The translations under genes were made by a program, and so were the position numbers. A stretch of 7,468 bases of DNA from Caulobacteraceae bacterium UBA6225 (GTDB lineage: Bacteria > Pseudomonadota > Alphaproteobacteria > Caulobacterales > Caulobacteraceae). The stretch spans positions 1 through 7,468 of the forward strand of contig DJWR01000149.1 of the NCBI GenBank assembly GCA_002441055.1. Reading direction: 5' to 3'. How positions within the stretch are numbered: position 1 is the first letter of the stretch; each line of letters begins with the position of its first letter. Positions 1 through 7,468 of the stretch are shown here, piece by piece. Below the pieces are notes generated by a model. It was not told the DNA's origin. It saw only the letters and a program-made list of their open reading frames with translations, and did no database searches.

Positions 1-201
1 GCCCACCTCATCTTCCTGCCGCCCTACAGCCCCGACCTGAACCCCATCGAGCAGGTCTTCGCCAAGCTCAAGCACCTCATGCGAGGCGCTCAGCCCAGGA
101 CCGTCGAGGACACCTGGCGAAAGACTGGCCAACTGCTGAGCCTCTTCAGCCCCAGCGAGTGCGCCAACTACCTCGTCAACGCCGGATATGGTTCCGTCTA
201 A
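1..201 (+). CDS. IS630-family transposase, C-terminal fragment (5' end outside window)
   Basis: This is the 3' end of a DDE transposase gene, reading in frame from base 1 to a TAA at 199-201, so 66 residues are visible. Near the start is the motif PPYSPDLNPIE, the signature around the third catalytic acidic residue of IS630/Tc1-like transposases; the glutamate is encoded at 49-51. The motif is followed by the usual basic helix (KLKHLMR) and a short C-terminal tail ending NAGYGSV. The enzyme would cut and paste its own element at TA dinucleotides. The catalytic aspartates and the start codon lie left of the window, so it cannot be said whether the gene is intact or frameshifted, which is common in this family. 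The family assignment is secure; the exact IS name is not known. Confidence 0.93.
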   Translation, partial: AHLIFLPPYSPDLNPIEQVFAKLKHLMRGAQPRTVEDTWRKTGQLLSLFSPSECANYLVNAGYGSV

Positions 202-216
202 AGGAGTCCCGCTCTA
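1..216 (+). mobile_element. Right end of an IS630-family insertion sequence
   Basis: The element includes the transposase end and a short non-coding tail. IS630 elements insert at TA, often inside CTAG, and duplicate only the TA. A CTAG lies at 214-217, 13 bases past the stop codon, and the bases before it (GGAGTCCCGCTC, 203-214) look like a terminal inverted repeat. The matching left end is outside the window, so the boundary at 215-216 is inferred. Confidence 0.6.
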
Positions 217-250
217 GTTGGCTCCTCCTCTTGGGGGACCGAACGAAATC

Positions 251-283
251 GGGCCGGAACGCCAGCGCGTTCCGGCCCTTTTT
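251..283 (+). terminator. Strong rho-independent terminator
   Basis: A perfect 12-bp GC-rich stem (251-262 pairing with 267-278) closes a four-base loop and is followed on the plus strand by five T residues (279-283). On the minus strand the stem is followed by GATTTCG, a weaker U-rich tail, so it may also serve the end of nadE, whose stop lies 27 bases before the stem. It sits outside the inferred IS end. It may originally have ended a plus-strand gene that the insertion has separated from it. Confidence 0.88.
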
Positions 284-310
284 GCTGGCCGCATGTCCCT
301 GGAGGGGCGC

Positions 311-2365
<2,055 letters not shown>

Positions 2366-2370
2366 GCCGT

Positions 2371-2375
2371 TCCTC
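2371..2375 (-). promoter_or_regulatory. Ribosome binding site of nadE
   Basis: GAGGA on the minus strand lies five bases before the ATG at 2365 and fixes the start used here. Confidence 0.75.
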
Positions 2376-2433
2376 GAACGCGAAATCTGACCCTGCTTGC
2401 CATAGATGGACCCGTGGGGCGAGTTTGGCCAAG

Positions 2434-2450
2434 CTTCGCTGGATACGAAG
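2434..2450. promoter_or_regulatory. Small dyad in the nadE/antiporter divergent region
   Basis: CTTCG (2434-2438) and CGAAG (2446-2450) form an inverted repeat with a seven-base spacer, midway between the two divergent start codons. It could be an operator or a chance dyad. I found no convincing -35/-10 pair for either gene in the 128-bp interval, although promoters for both must lie here or nearby. Confidence 0.25.
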
Positions 2451-2479
2451 TGGTCGCCGGACGTTCCGTCGTCCCAGCC

Positions 2480-2486
2480 AAGAGGA
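2480..2486 (+). promoter_or_regulatory. Ribosome binding site that selects the GTG start of the antiporter
   Basis: AAGAGGA is followed by a seven-base spacer and then GTG at 2494. The frame is open upstream to a TTG at 2425, but that start would add a 23-residue, arginine-rich, non-hydrophobic tail and would place this purine-rich site inside the gene. Confidence 0.75.
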
Positions 2487-2493
2487 CGCCCCT

Positions 2494-3783
2494 GTGACCC
2501 CAGACCCCTATCTGCTCTTCCTGTTCGGTCTGGGCGGCGTGATCCTGCTGGTGGCCTGGCTGCCCCTGGGGCTCAAGCGGGCGCCGCTCAGCCTGGCCAT
2601 CGTGTGTGTCGCCATCGGGGTGGCGGTGTTCAGCCTGGGCGGCCTGAACTTCAACCCCGATCCACGAACCTATGACACCCTCACCGAACGCCTGACCGAA
2701 CTGGTGGTGATCATCGCGCTGATGGGGGCCGGGGTGAAGATCGACCGGCCGCTGGGTTGGCGCCGGTGGGGCTCGACCTGGCGGCTTCTGGGGATCGCCA
2801 TGCCCCTGACCATCCTGTCCATCGCGGTGCTGGGGGTGCAGGCCCTTGGCCTGTCGCTGGCCATGTCGGTTCTGCTGGCCGCGGCGCTGGCGCCCACCGA
2901 TCCGGTTCTGGCCGCCGACGTACAGGTCGGGCCCCCAGGCTCCGGGGAGGAGACCGAGGTGCGCTTCGCCCTCACCTCCGAAGCCGGGTTCAATGACGGC
3001 CTGGCGTTTCCCTTCGTCCACCTGGCCCTGGTCTTCGCCGCGGTCGCGGCCAGCACGGGCAACCCCATGGCCTGGCCCAGTCCCCAGGACTGGATGCACT
3101 GGGCGGCCATGGACCTGGTCTGGCGGATTGGCGCTGGCCTGGCCATGGGGTGGATGCTGGGTCGCGTCATGGGCTGGGTGGCCTTCGACCTGCCCCATGT
3201 GCGGCTGTCGGCCACAGGCGATGGCCTGGTGGCCCTGGGGGCGACGCTGGTCGTCTATACCGCTACGGAATTCGTTCAGGGCTATGGCTTCCTGGCGGTG
3301 TTCATCGCCGCCCTGACCCTGCGCGCCCGAGAACGGAATCACGAGTATCACCGCGCCCTGCACGACTTCGCCGACCAGGTGGAGCGGCTGCTGATCATGC
3401 TGGTTCTGGTGCTGTTCGGCGGGGCGATCGCCGCGGGTCTGCTGTCGAGCCTGACCTGGAGCGATGTCGCCGTCTGCGCCGTCATCCTGCTGGTGGTCCG
3501 GCCGCTCTCGGGCTGGATCGCCATGTGGGGCTCAGATCTCACGCGGCGTGAACAGTGGATGTCGGCCATACTGGGTGTCCGCGGGATCGGCTCGTTCTTC
3601 TATGTGGCCTACGGCGTCAACCACGGGGACTTCGGCTCCTCAGAGCGCCTGTGGGCGATCACGGGGGCTGTGGTGCTGATGTCGGTGATCCTGCATGGGG
3701 TGGCCGCCACCCCGCTGATGGCCTGGGTCGAACGGCCGGCTACGGGCGACCCCAAGGCCGGGGAAGATAATGAGGCCCGGTGA
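2494..3783 (+). CDS. Na+(K+)/H+ antiporter, CPA1/NhaP type
   Basis: This is an inner-membrane cation/proton exchanger for pH and sodium homeostasis. From the GTG start it has 429 residues, typical of NhaP-like proteins, with about 12-13 hydrophobic segments, the first at about residues 6-25. The ion-site motifs of the family are present: APTDPVLA (T135, D136), EAGFNDG (E163, N167, D168) and GVRGIGSFF (R363). The Asn-Asp pair in place of Asp-Asp is the hallmark of electroneutral CPA1 exchangers such as the archaeal NhaP1 proteins, so 1:1 exchange is inferred. The C-terminal tail after about residue 412 is short and charged, with no large regulatory domain such as TrkA-C. The start was chosen because of the AAGAGGA site upstream. 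The regulator gene begins 119 bp downstream on the same strand. Whether Na+ or K+ is preferred cannot be read from sequence. Confidence 0.93.
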   Translation: MTPDPYLLFLFGLGGVILLVAWLPLGLKRAPLSLAIVCVAIGVAVFSLGGLNFNPDPRTYDTLTERLTELVVIIALMGAGVKIDRPLGWRRWGSTWRLLGIAMPLTILSIAVLGVQALGLSLAMSVLLAAALAPTDPVLAADVQVGPPGSGEETEVRFALTSEAGFNDGLAFPFVHLALVFAAVAASTGNPMAWPSPQDWMHWAAMDLVWRIGAGLAMGWMLGRVMGWVAFDLPHVRLSATGDGLVALGATLVVYTATEFVQGYGFLAVFIAALTLRARERNHEYHRALHDFADQVERLLIMLVLVLFGGAIAAGLLSSLTWSDVAVCAVILLVVRPLSGWIAMWGSDLTRREQWMSAILGVRGIGSFFYVAYGVNHGDFGSSERLWAITGAVVLMSVILHGVAATPLMAWVERPATGDPKAGEDNEAR

Positions 3784-3825
3784 GACAGGGTACCCAAGAT
3801 TGTAAGGCTTCAGGTCGTACTCTGG

Positions 3826-3857
3826 GGTGATCGGCGCCATATGCCGCATAGGTGATC
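3826..3857. repeat. Direct repeat GGTGATC flanking a CATATG-centred dyad
   Basis: GGTGATC occurs at 3826-3832 and 3851-3857, 25 bases apart. Between the copies is a 14-base near-perfect dyad, GCGcCATATGcCGC (3834-3847), with one mismatched position in each arm. The cluster lies 46 bases before the regulator's TTG start. It is a candidate operator, possibly for autoregulation, but no promoter hexamers can be assigned with confidence. Confidence 0.35.
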
Positions 3858-3888
3858 ACAAGGCCGGCAGCGTTCGGATGGGTCGCCT

Positions 3889-3893
3889 GGAGA
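3889..3893 (+). promoter_or_regulatory. Ribosome binding site for the TTG start of the regulator
   Basis: GGAGA lies nine bases before TTG at 3903. An in-frame TGA at 3897-3899 excludes any longer protein, and the first in-frame ATG comes only at codon 34, so TTG is the best-supported start. Confidence 0.6.
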
Positions 3894-3902
3894 CCCTGAG
3901 CC

Positions 3903-4424
3903 TTGGACCATACCGCACAGCCCGCCAGCACCGCCGCTGAACTGCACGACATCGCCCTGCAGCGCTACGCCCTGCGCCTGGGCTCGGACTATTTCATCCA
4001 TATGGCCGGCGCCCTGAGCGACCTGTTTGACGGCAATCTGCTGACCGGGCTGGTGTTTCTGACCATCGTCCAGGGCTCTGTGCAGCATCTGAACCGGCCG
4101 GCCCAGTTCAACGCCATGGCCGTGGATGGGGTGTTTCCCGATGAGCTGCGACGCCCGGTGAGCGTACTCGGCGTCTCCCAGTTTCTGGGCCTGCCCTATG
4201 AGACCGCGCGCCGCCATACCGGCCGGCTGGAGAAGATGGGCTTCTGCCAGAAGGTCGGCGGCAAGGGGGTGGTCATTCCAGCCGAAATCCTGCGGGGGCC
4301 AGAAGTCCAGGCCCTGGTGCGGGCCAATTACGGCCACATGCGCACCCTGCTGCAGGGCCTGCGCCGGGGCGGCGAGGCCTTGTTGCCGCCCCAGGACCCC
4401 CGCTGGGCCGAACCTGGGGCGTGA
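3903..4424 (+). CDS. Small helix-turn-helix transcriptional regulator (winged-HTH type)
   Basis: The 173-residue protein starts at TTG. Residues 12-63 are predicted mainly helical and moderately hydrophobic (LTGLVFLTIVQGSVQHL) and could form a dimerisation or effector domain. Residues 86-113 read as a helix-turn-helix: VSVLGVSQFLGLPYETARRH, where LGLPYETARRHTGRLEKMG resembles the recognition helix and following turn of MarR/GntR/Crp-type winged helices. The next segment, residues 114-128 (FCQKVGGKGVVIPAE), would be the wing. The tail is proline-rich and variable. The target genes are unknown. Neighbours suggest either autoregulation through the dyad upstream or control of the antiporter, but neither is shown. 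It converges on the chemoreceptor gene. I do not recognise a named family member; the DNA-binding assignment rests on the motif alone. Confidence 0.8.
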   Translation: MDHTAQPASTAAELHDIALQRYALRLGSDYFIHMAGALSDLFDGNLLTGLVFLTIVQGSVQHLNRPAQFNAMAVDGVFPDELRRPVSVLGVSQFLGLPYETARRHTGRLEKMGFCQKVGGKGVVIPAEILRGPEVQALVRANYGHMRTLLQGLRRGGEALLPPQDPRWAEPGA

Positions 4425-4464
4425 CGTCCGCGCCCTCGGACAAGGAGCCCGGCAGGGAGCGGCC

Positions 4465-4532
4465 TAGAACATTTTCCGACAAGTGTGACGCGGTTACCGG
4501 ATCAGAAAATGCTCTAACCTTTTGATTTAGAA
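4465..4532. repeat. Intergenic palindromic repeat (REP-like, alphaproteobacterial type)
   Basis: Arms at 4465-4476 (TAGAACATTTTC) and 4505-4516 (GAAAATGCTCTA) pair over 12 positions with one mismatch around a 28-base centre. A flank at 4517-4532 (ACCTTTTGATTTAGAA) follows. From memory, this combination of a GCATTTTC-type palindrome, a centre resembling AAGTGTGACGCGGTT, and a TTTTGATTTAGAAC flank is dispersed in many copies between genes of Rhizobiales and Caulobacterales. It lies between two convergent genes, the usual setting. It has no T-tract, so simple terminator function is doubtful. Copy number in this genome cannot be judged from one window. Confidence 0.72.
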
Positions 4533-6380
4533 CCGACCCCCAACCGCCACGGCCAGCTGTTGACGCAGCGCCAGGGCGGGGGACGAGGATTGACCGCCAG
4601 CGGCCTCCTCCACCCTGAACCGTGACACCAGGCTGAGAAGATCGCGGGTTTCGGCCTTCAGGCCCTGGGTGGCGGCGGTGGCCTCTTCCACCATGGCGGC
4701 GTTCTGCTGGGTCACCCGGTCCATCTCGTTGACCGCGGTATTGACCTCCTGCAGGCCGATCGCCTGTTCATGGGCGCCGGCGGCGATGGCGCTGATCAGG
4801 CCGTCAATCTCCGCCACATGGGTGATGATCCGCTCCAGGGCCTGACCGGTCTCGCCCACCAGGCCGACCCCTTGGGTCACCTGCTGTGAGGAGGCGCTGA
4901 TAAGGGCCTTGATCTCCTTGGCCGCATCGGCCGACCGCTGGGCGAGCGCCCGGACCTCTGAGGCCACCACGGCAAATCCCCGGCCGGCATCCCCGGCCCG
5001 GGCGGCTTCAACCCCGGCGTTCAGAGCCAACAGGTTGGTCTGGAAGGCGATCTCGTCGATGACGCTGATAATCTGAGTGACCTCGGCGGCGGACTGCTCG
5101 ATCGCGCTCATGGCCTGGACGGCCTGAACCACAACCGCGCCAGAGCGCTGCGACTCCGCCTTGGCCTCGGAAATCGCCGTATTGGCCTGGCGGGCGCCCT
5201 CGGCGGTCTGACGAACAGTGGCCGTGATCTGGTCCAGGGCCGCCGCCGTCTCCTCCAGGCCCGCGGCCTGCTGCTCGGTGCGCCGCGAGAGGTCGTCCGA
5301 GGCCTGGGCGATTTCCTCCACCCCGGCCCCGATCCCCTGGGCGTCCCGGGCCACCGCGACGATCGCCCCGCGCAAGGTGTTCACCGACTCGTTGAAGTCG
5401 CCCCTCAGGCGCTCATAGGCCTCGGCGAAGGGCGTGTTCAGGTGAACGGCCAGATCTCCGGCGGCCAGGCGGCGCAGGCCCGTTCCCAGGGCGTCCACCA
5501 CATCAGACAGCTGGGCTGCGGCCTGGGCCTGTGCGGCCTCGGTCTCGCGGCGCTCAGCCTGCCGGGCCGCCTCGGTCGCCGCAGACTCCGCCTCCAGACG
5601 GGCGCGCTCCAGGGCGTTGTCCTTGAAGCTGACCACCGCCTGGGCCATCGCCCCCAGTTCGTCGCCCCGACCAACGGCGGGCACGGACAGCTGATGATCC
5701 CCGCCCGCCAGGCGACGCATCGCCTCGGCCAGCCCGGTGAGGGGGCGCGTCACCCCATTGATCACCATGTGGATCGACAGGGCCAGGCCACAGACCCCGC
5801 CAAGCGCCGCCAGGGCGATCAGCAGGAGGGCGCGCCGCGAGGCCGCATGGGCCGCCTGACCCTCAGCCAGGGCCGAAGAGATCTGCAGGGCGGTGAGCTC
5901 GCTGATCACGCCGCTGACCCTGTCGATCGGCCCATAGAGCGCGGTGGCGGTATAGGCCGTCAGCGCCGCCTGATCCTGGCGGCGCATGATGGCCTCCAGA
6001 TCGTCGAGCACCTGATGGGCCCCCACCATGGCGGCCTCGGCCTCCTGCTTCAGGGCCTCCTCCTCAGGAGAAGCCTCAGCGGCGCTGTAGTCACTCCATT
6101 CCCGATCGATGACGTCACGGGCCGCCGACACCCCCTGGGCGCCCTCGGCCCAGTCCAGTTGCCCGGTCTGCACCTTCCAAGCGGCGTCCACGACGCTGAC
6201 GGCGAAGGCGTCGGCGACGGTCTTCAGCTGCGCCATGGGCTCGACCCGATCGGCTACGACCCGGTCAATCCGGATCTCCCCGTCGCGCAGGCCTACAAAG
6301 GCGAAAAGACCCATGATCACCAGGCCGACGGCCAGGATGGAAATGACGGCCAGAAGCTTGGCGCGGATCGAACGGAGCAT
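4527..6380 (-). CDS. Methyl-accepting chemotaxis protein (transmembrane chemoreceptor)
   Basis: This receptor senses a periplasmic signal and controls the CheA kinase through CheW. Its 617 residues contain TM1 at about 7-30, a helical periplasmic domain of about 150 residues (31-182, four-helix-bundle size), TM2 at about 183-208, a HAMP domain at about 208-260 with the expected P213 and DELG at 240-243, and a glutamate/alanine-rich coiled coil. A second HAMP-like unit follows at about 292-342 (RRLAAGDLAVHL). The signalling domain at about 346-590 includes the methylation-helix segment EQQAAGLEETAAAL and the highly conserved hairpin tip EIAFQTNLLALNAG (443-456), then EAARAGDAGRGFAVVA. The C-terminus lacks a CheR/CheB-binding pentapeptide such as NWETF. 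The TAA stop lies in the flank of the adjacent repeat. The ribosome site is weak (GGGAC, about ten bases upstream), but the start MLRSIRAKLL is typical. The ligand is unknown. Confidence 0.96.
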   Translation of the reverse strand: MLRSIRAKLLAVISILAVGLVIMGLFAFVGLRDGEIRIDRVVADRVEPMAQLKTVADAFAVSVVDAAWKVQTGQLDWAEGAQGVSAARDVIDREWSDYSAAEASPEEEALKQEAEAAMVGAHQVLDDLEAIMRRQDQAALTAYTATALYGPIDRVSGVISELTALQISSALAEGQAAHAASRRALLLIALAALGGVCGLALSIHMVINGVTRPLTGLAEAMRRLAGGDHQLSVPAVGRGDELGAMAQAVVSFKDNALERARLEAESAATEAARQAERRETEAAQAQAAAQLSDVVDALGTGLRRLAAGDLAVHLNTPFAEAYERLRGDFNESVNTLRGAIVAVARDAQGIGAGVEEIAQASDDLSRRTEQQAAGLEETAAALDQITATVRQTAEGARQANTAISEAKAESQRSGAVVVQAVQAMSAIEQSAAEVTQIISVIDEIAFQTNLLALNAGVEAARAGDAGRGFAVVASEVRALAQRSADAAKEIKALISASSQQVTQGVGLVGETGQALERIITHVAEIDGLISAIAAGAHEQAIGLQEVNTAVNEMDRVTQQNAAMVEEATAATQGLKAETRDLLSLVSRFRVEEAAGGQSSSPALALRQQLAVAVGGRF

Positions 6381-6427
6381 GCGGCGAAATGTCCCAAGGT
6401 TGAGGACCGCATCACGCCCGGCATCTC

Positions 6428-6482
6428 TTAACGACTGATAAAATTCAGCCGCCCCAGACCCGCTTCCAGATATCTTTGTTAA
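6428..6482 (-). promoter_or_regulatory. AT-rich stretch upstream of the chemoreceptor gene, probable promoter region
   Basis: Within a very GC-rich context this stretch holds runs such as TGAATTTTATC and CTTAACAAAGATATC (minus strand) and two TTAA tetramers (6428-6431 and 6479-6482). In Caulobacterales TTAA is the CtrA half-site, but the paired TTAA-N7-TTAA arrangement is not present. I could not assign -35/-10 or sigma54 elements. The rest of 6381-6574 shows no coding signal. Confidence 0.3.
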
Positions 6483-6530
6483 GCATTTTGGGGACCGCCA
6501 CCGAGCAGATCATCAAGACGCAGACCCACC

Positions 6531-6545
6531 CCGGCCCGGGGCCGG
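6531..6545 (-). terminator. GC-rich hairpin downstream of tRNA-Thr, possible terminator
   Basis: This is a perfect 15-base palindrome: 7-base arms around one base, which in practice gives a six-pair stem with a three-base loop. It lies 29 bases beyond the CCA end of the tRNA. There is no T-tract after it on the minus strand, so factor-independent termination is uncertain. Confidence 0.3.
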
Positions 6546-6574
6546 ATCGGGCCGAACTGATGTGCCTGGGAAAG

Positions 6575-6650
6575 TGGTGCCGCCTAGGTGACTCGAACAC
6601 CTGACCTACGCATTACGAATGCGCCGCTCTACCGGCTGAGCTAAGGCGGC
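6575..6650 (-). tRNA. tRNA-Thr (anticodon CGT)
   Basis: The 76-base gene folds into a complete cloverleaf: acceptor GCCGCCT/AGGCGGC, D stem GCTC/GAGC, anticodon stem GCGCA/TGCGT with a terminal G-U pair, loop TTCGTAA, and T arm AGGTG-TTCGAGT-CACCT. The anticodon CGT reads the threonine codon ACG, a frequent codon in GC-rich genomes. The discriminator base is A and the CCA end is encoded (complement of 6575-6577). It has its own promoter, 50 bases upstream. Confidence 0.97.
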
Positions 6651-6699
6651 CCGTGACGACGTGGCCGCGCCGGGGGGCGAGGCTTACGTCCGGGCGGGC

Positions 6700-6728
6700 T
6701 ATTTAGCGGCTCTTGGCCCGCTCGCCAA
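6700..6728 (-). promoter_or_regulatory. Sigma70-type promoter of tRNA-Thr
   Basis: On the minus strand TTGGCG (complement of 6723-6728) and TAAATA (complement of 6700-6705) are separated by exactly 17 bases. Transcription would start near 6693, leaving a leader of about 43 bases before the tRNA. The -35 element lies 13 bases past the stop of the preceding small gene. A six-pair inverted repeat, CTTGGC/GCCAAG (6712-6717 and 6724-6729), overlaps the -35 box. Confidence 0.7.
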
Positions 6729-6741
6729 GCGCCTGCGTGGT

Positions 6742-6909
6742 TCAGGCCGCCGGGAACCAGACGGGTCCCAGTGTGGCCACCGCCAGACCGGCGGCGACGC
6801 AGGCGGCGGCAAAGCCGATGAGCAGCCAGAACCGGAGACCCAGCAGCGGCCCCGCCGGGGGAGCGTCCTGGTCGTCCTCCTCAGCTTCGCCCGGCGGCGG
6901 CGGGGTCAC
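6742..6909 (-). CDS. Small single-pass membrane protein of unknown function, coupled to hemD
   Basis: A 55-codon frame starts at GTG (6907-6909) and ends at TGA (6742-6744). Its start overlaps the hemD stop in a GTGA junction, the classic sign of translational coupling. Residues 1-20 are proline- and acid-rich (PPPPGEAEEDDQDAPP), and residues 21-50 form one hydrophobic segment (FWLLIGFAAACVAAGLAVAT), followed by a short tail ending PVWFPAA. The layout fits an N-in or N-out single-span membrane peptide. GAGG four bases before the GTG is a possible ribosome site. I recognise no family. In many proteobacteria hemD is followed by a membrane protein (HemX/mitofilin-like), but this one is far too short to be that, so any link to haem synthesis is only positional. 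A remnant of a longer gene is the alternative. Confidence 0.68.
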   Translation of the reverse strand: MTPPPPGEAEEDDQDAPPAGPLLGLRFWLLIGFAAACVAAGLAVATLGPVWFPAA

Positions 6910-7468
6910 GAGGCCTCGGCCACCGGCGGGGCGGCCCGGTCGATGAGGTTCAGGAGGGTGGATTCAAGGGGCACCGGGGCGAAGGCCCGGGGGCCGATCC
7001 GCGCCCGGGCCAGGGGCTTGGCCACAGCCTTTGACAGACAGAGGGCGCGCAGAGCCGGCGCCTGGCGTCCGCGCATCAGTACGGCCAACTGGCGGGCGGC
7101 CTTGGGGGAATAAAGGAGCGCGGCCTCGGCCTTCAGCGCCTGGTCGAGGGCGGCGGCTGGCGGGGTGACAGGAACCGTTTCATAGATGGGCAGGGTGCGC
7201 GCCTGCACGCCAGCCTGGGCCAGGGCGCCTGCGAGGTCGCCGGCCGGCTCGGTGGCGGCAGGATGCAGCACGGGCCCCCGGAACTCCTCAGCCCGGCTGG
7301 CGATGCCGGCGGCCAGGGCGGCGACGTCCCCGTCGGCCGACAGCACCTGACGGAAGCCCGCCGCTCGAGCCGCCTGGGCGCAGGCCGCGCCGACGGCGAA
7401 GACCGGCAGGGCGCGGGTCTCCGAGAGCTGGGCGAAGATTCGCACCCCATTGGCGCTGGTGAAGGCCA
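6906..7468 (-). CDS. hemD: Uroporphyrinogen-III synthase, C-terminal part (5' end outside window)
   Basis: This cytoplasmic enzyme of tetrapyrrole synthesis closes hydroxymethylbilane to uroporphyrinogen III with inversion of ring D. The frame is open to the right edge, with 186 complete codons visible, so about 50-60 N-terminal residues are missing compared with the usual 240-250. The first visible residues, AFTSANGVRIF, match the family's conserved TSxNGVR segment. A GTG inside it (7443-7445) is an internal valine codon, not a start. Further along are FAVGAACAQAARAAGF, typical of the phosphate-sensing loop after that segment, then LPIYETV and the second-domain LYSPKAARQL. The gene ends at TGA (6906-6908), overlapping the small downstream gene by four bases. 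hemC is often just upstream in related genomes, but that lies outside the window. Confidence 0.92.
   Translation of the reverse strand, partial: AFTSANGVRIFAQLSETRALPVFAVGAACAQAARAAGFRQVLSADGDVAALAAGIASRAEEFRGPVLHPAATEPAGDLAGALAQAGVQARTLPIYETVPVTPPAAALDQALKAEAALLYSPKAARQLAVLMRGRQAPALRALCLSKAVAKPLARARIGPRAFAPVPLESTLLNLIDRAAPPVAEAS

Noticed and set aside
2425..2493. TTG start giving a 23-residue extension of the antiporter
   Set aside because: The extension is arginine-rich and not membrane-like, and the GTG at 2494 has a well-placed AAGAGGA site.
3788..3795. GGGTACCC palindrome after the antiporter
   Set aside because: An eight-base palindrome alone is expected by chance and has no supporting context.
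4426..4441. Hairpin GTCCG/CGGAC just after the regulator gene as a terminator
   Set aside because: The stem is only five pairs and no T-tract follows.
5442..6431. Plus-strand open frame (329 codons) opposite the chemoreceptor
   Set aside because: It is antisense to a convincing chemoreceptor and its composition is typical of a shadow frame.
6428..6482. CtrA binding site upstream of the chemoreceptor
   Set aside because: Only isolated TTAA half-sites are present; the N7-spaced pair is missing.

Overview
The window is a GC-rich stretch from an alphaproteobacterial chromosome, most likely Caulobacterales (Caulobacter, Phenylobacterium or Brevundimonas type). The basis is base composition, the style of the proteins and an intergenic palindrome of a kind common in that class. 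It holds mainly housekeeping genes. I see no CRISPR array, phage module, defence island or biosynthetic cluster, and I do not claim a new system.

Layout from left to right. The first 201 bases are the 3' end of an IS630-family transposase, followed by the probable end of the element near a CTAG site and a strong plus-strand intrinsic terminator. Next, on the minus strand, is nadE, a glutamine-dependent NAD+ synthetase with both an amidase and a synthetase domain. Diverging from it on the plus strand is a CPA1/NhaP-type Na+(K+)/H+ antiporter that begins at GTG, then a small winged-HTH-type regulator that begins at TTG. Converging on the regulator is a large minus-strand methyl-accepting chemotaxis protein. 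A palindromic repeat lies between these two convergent genes and its flank supplies the chemoreceptor's stop codon. To the right is a minus-strand tRNA-Thr(CGT) with encoded CCA and a good sigma70-type promoter. Last come a short unlisted 55-codon membrane-protein gene and hemD (uroporphyrinogen-III synthase), whose 5' end is cut by the right edge.

The small membrane-protein gene overlaps the end of hemD in a GTGA junction and is probably translationally coupled to it. The antiporter and regulator may be co-transcribed or separate, since 119 bp lie between them. nadE and the antiporter share a 128-bp divergent intergenic region. No gene-free stretch exceeds about 200 bases. The gaps hold the IS end plus terminator (202-310), the nadE/antiporter divergent region (2366-2493), a dyad and direct repeat before the regulator (3784-3902), the palindromic repeat (4425-4526), an AT-rich stretch upstream of the chemoreceptor (6381-6574), and the tRNA promoter (6651-6741).
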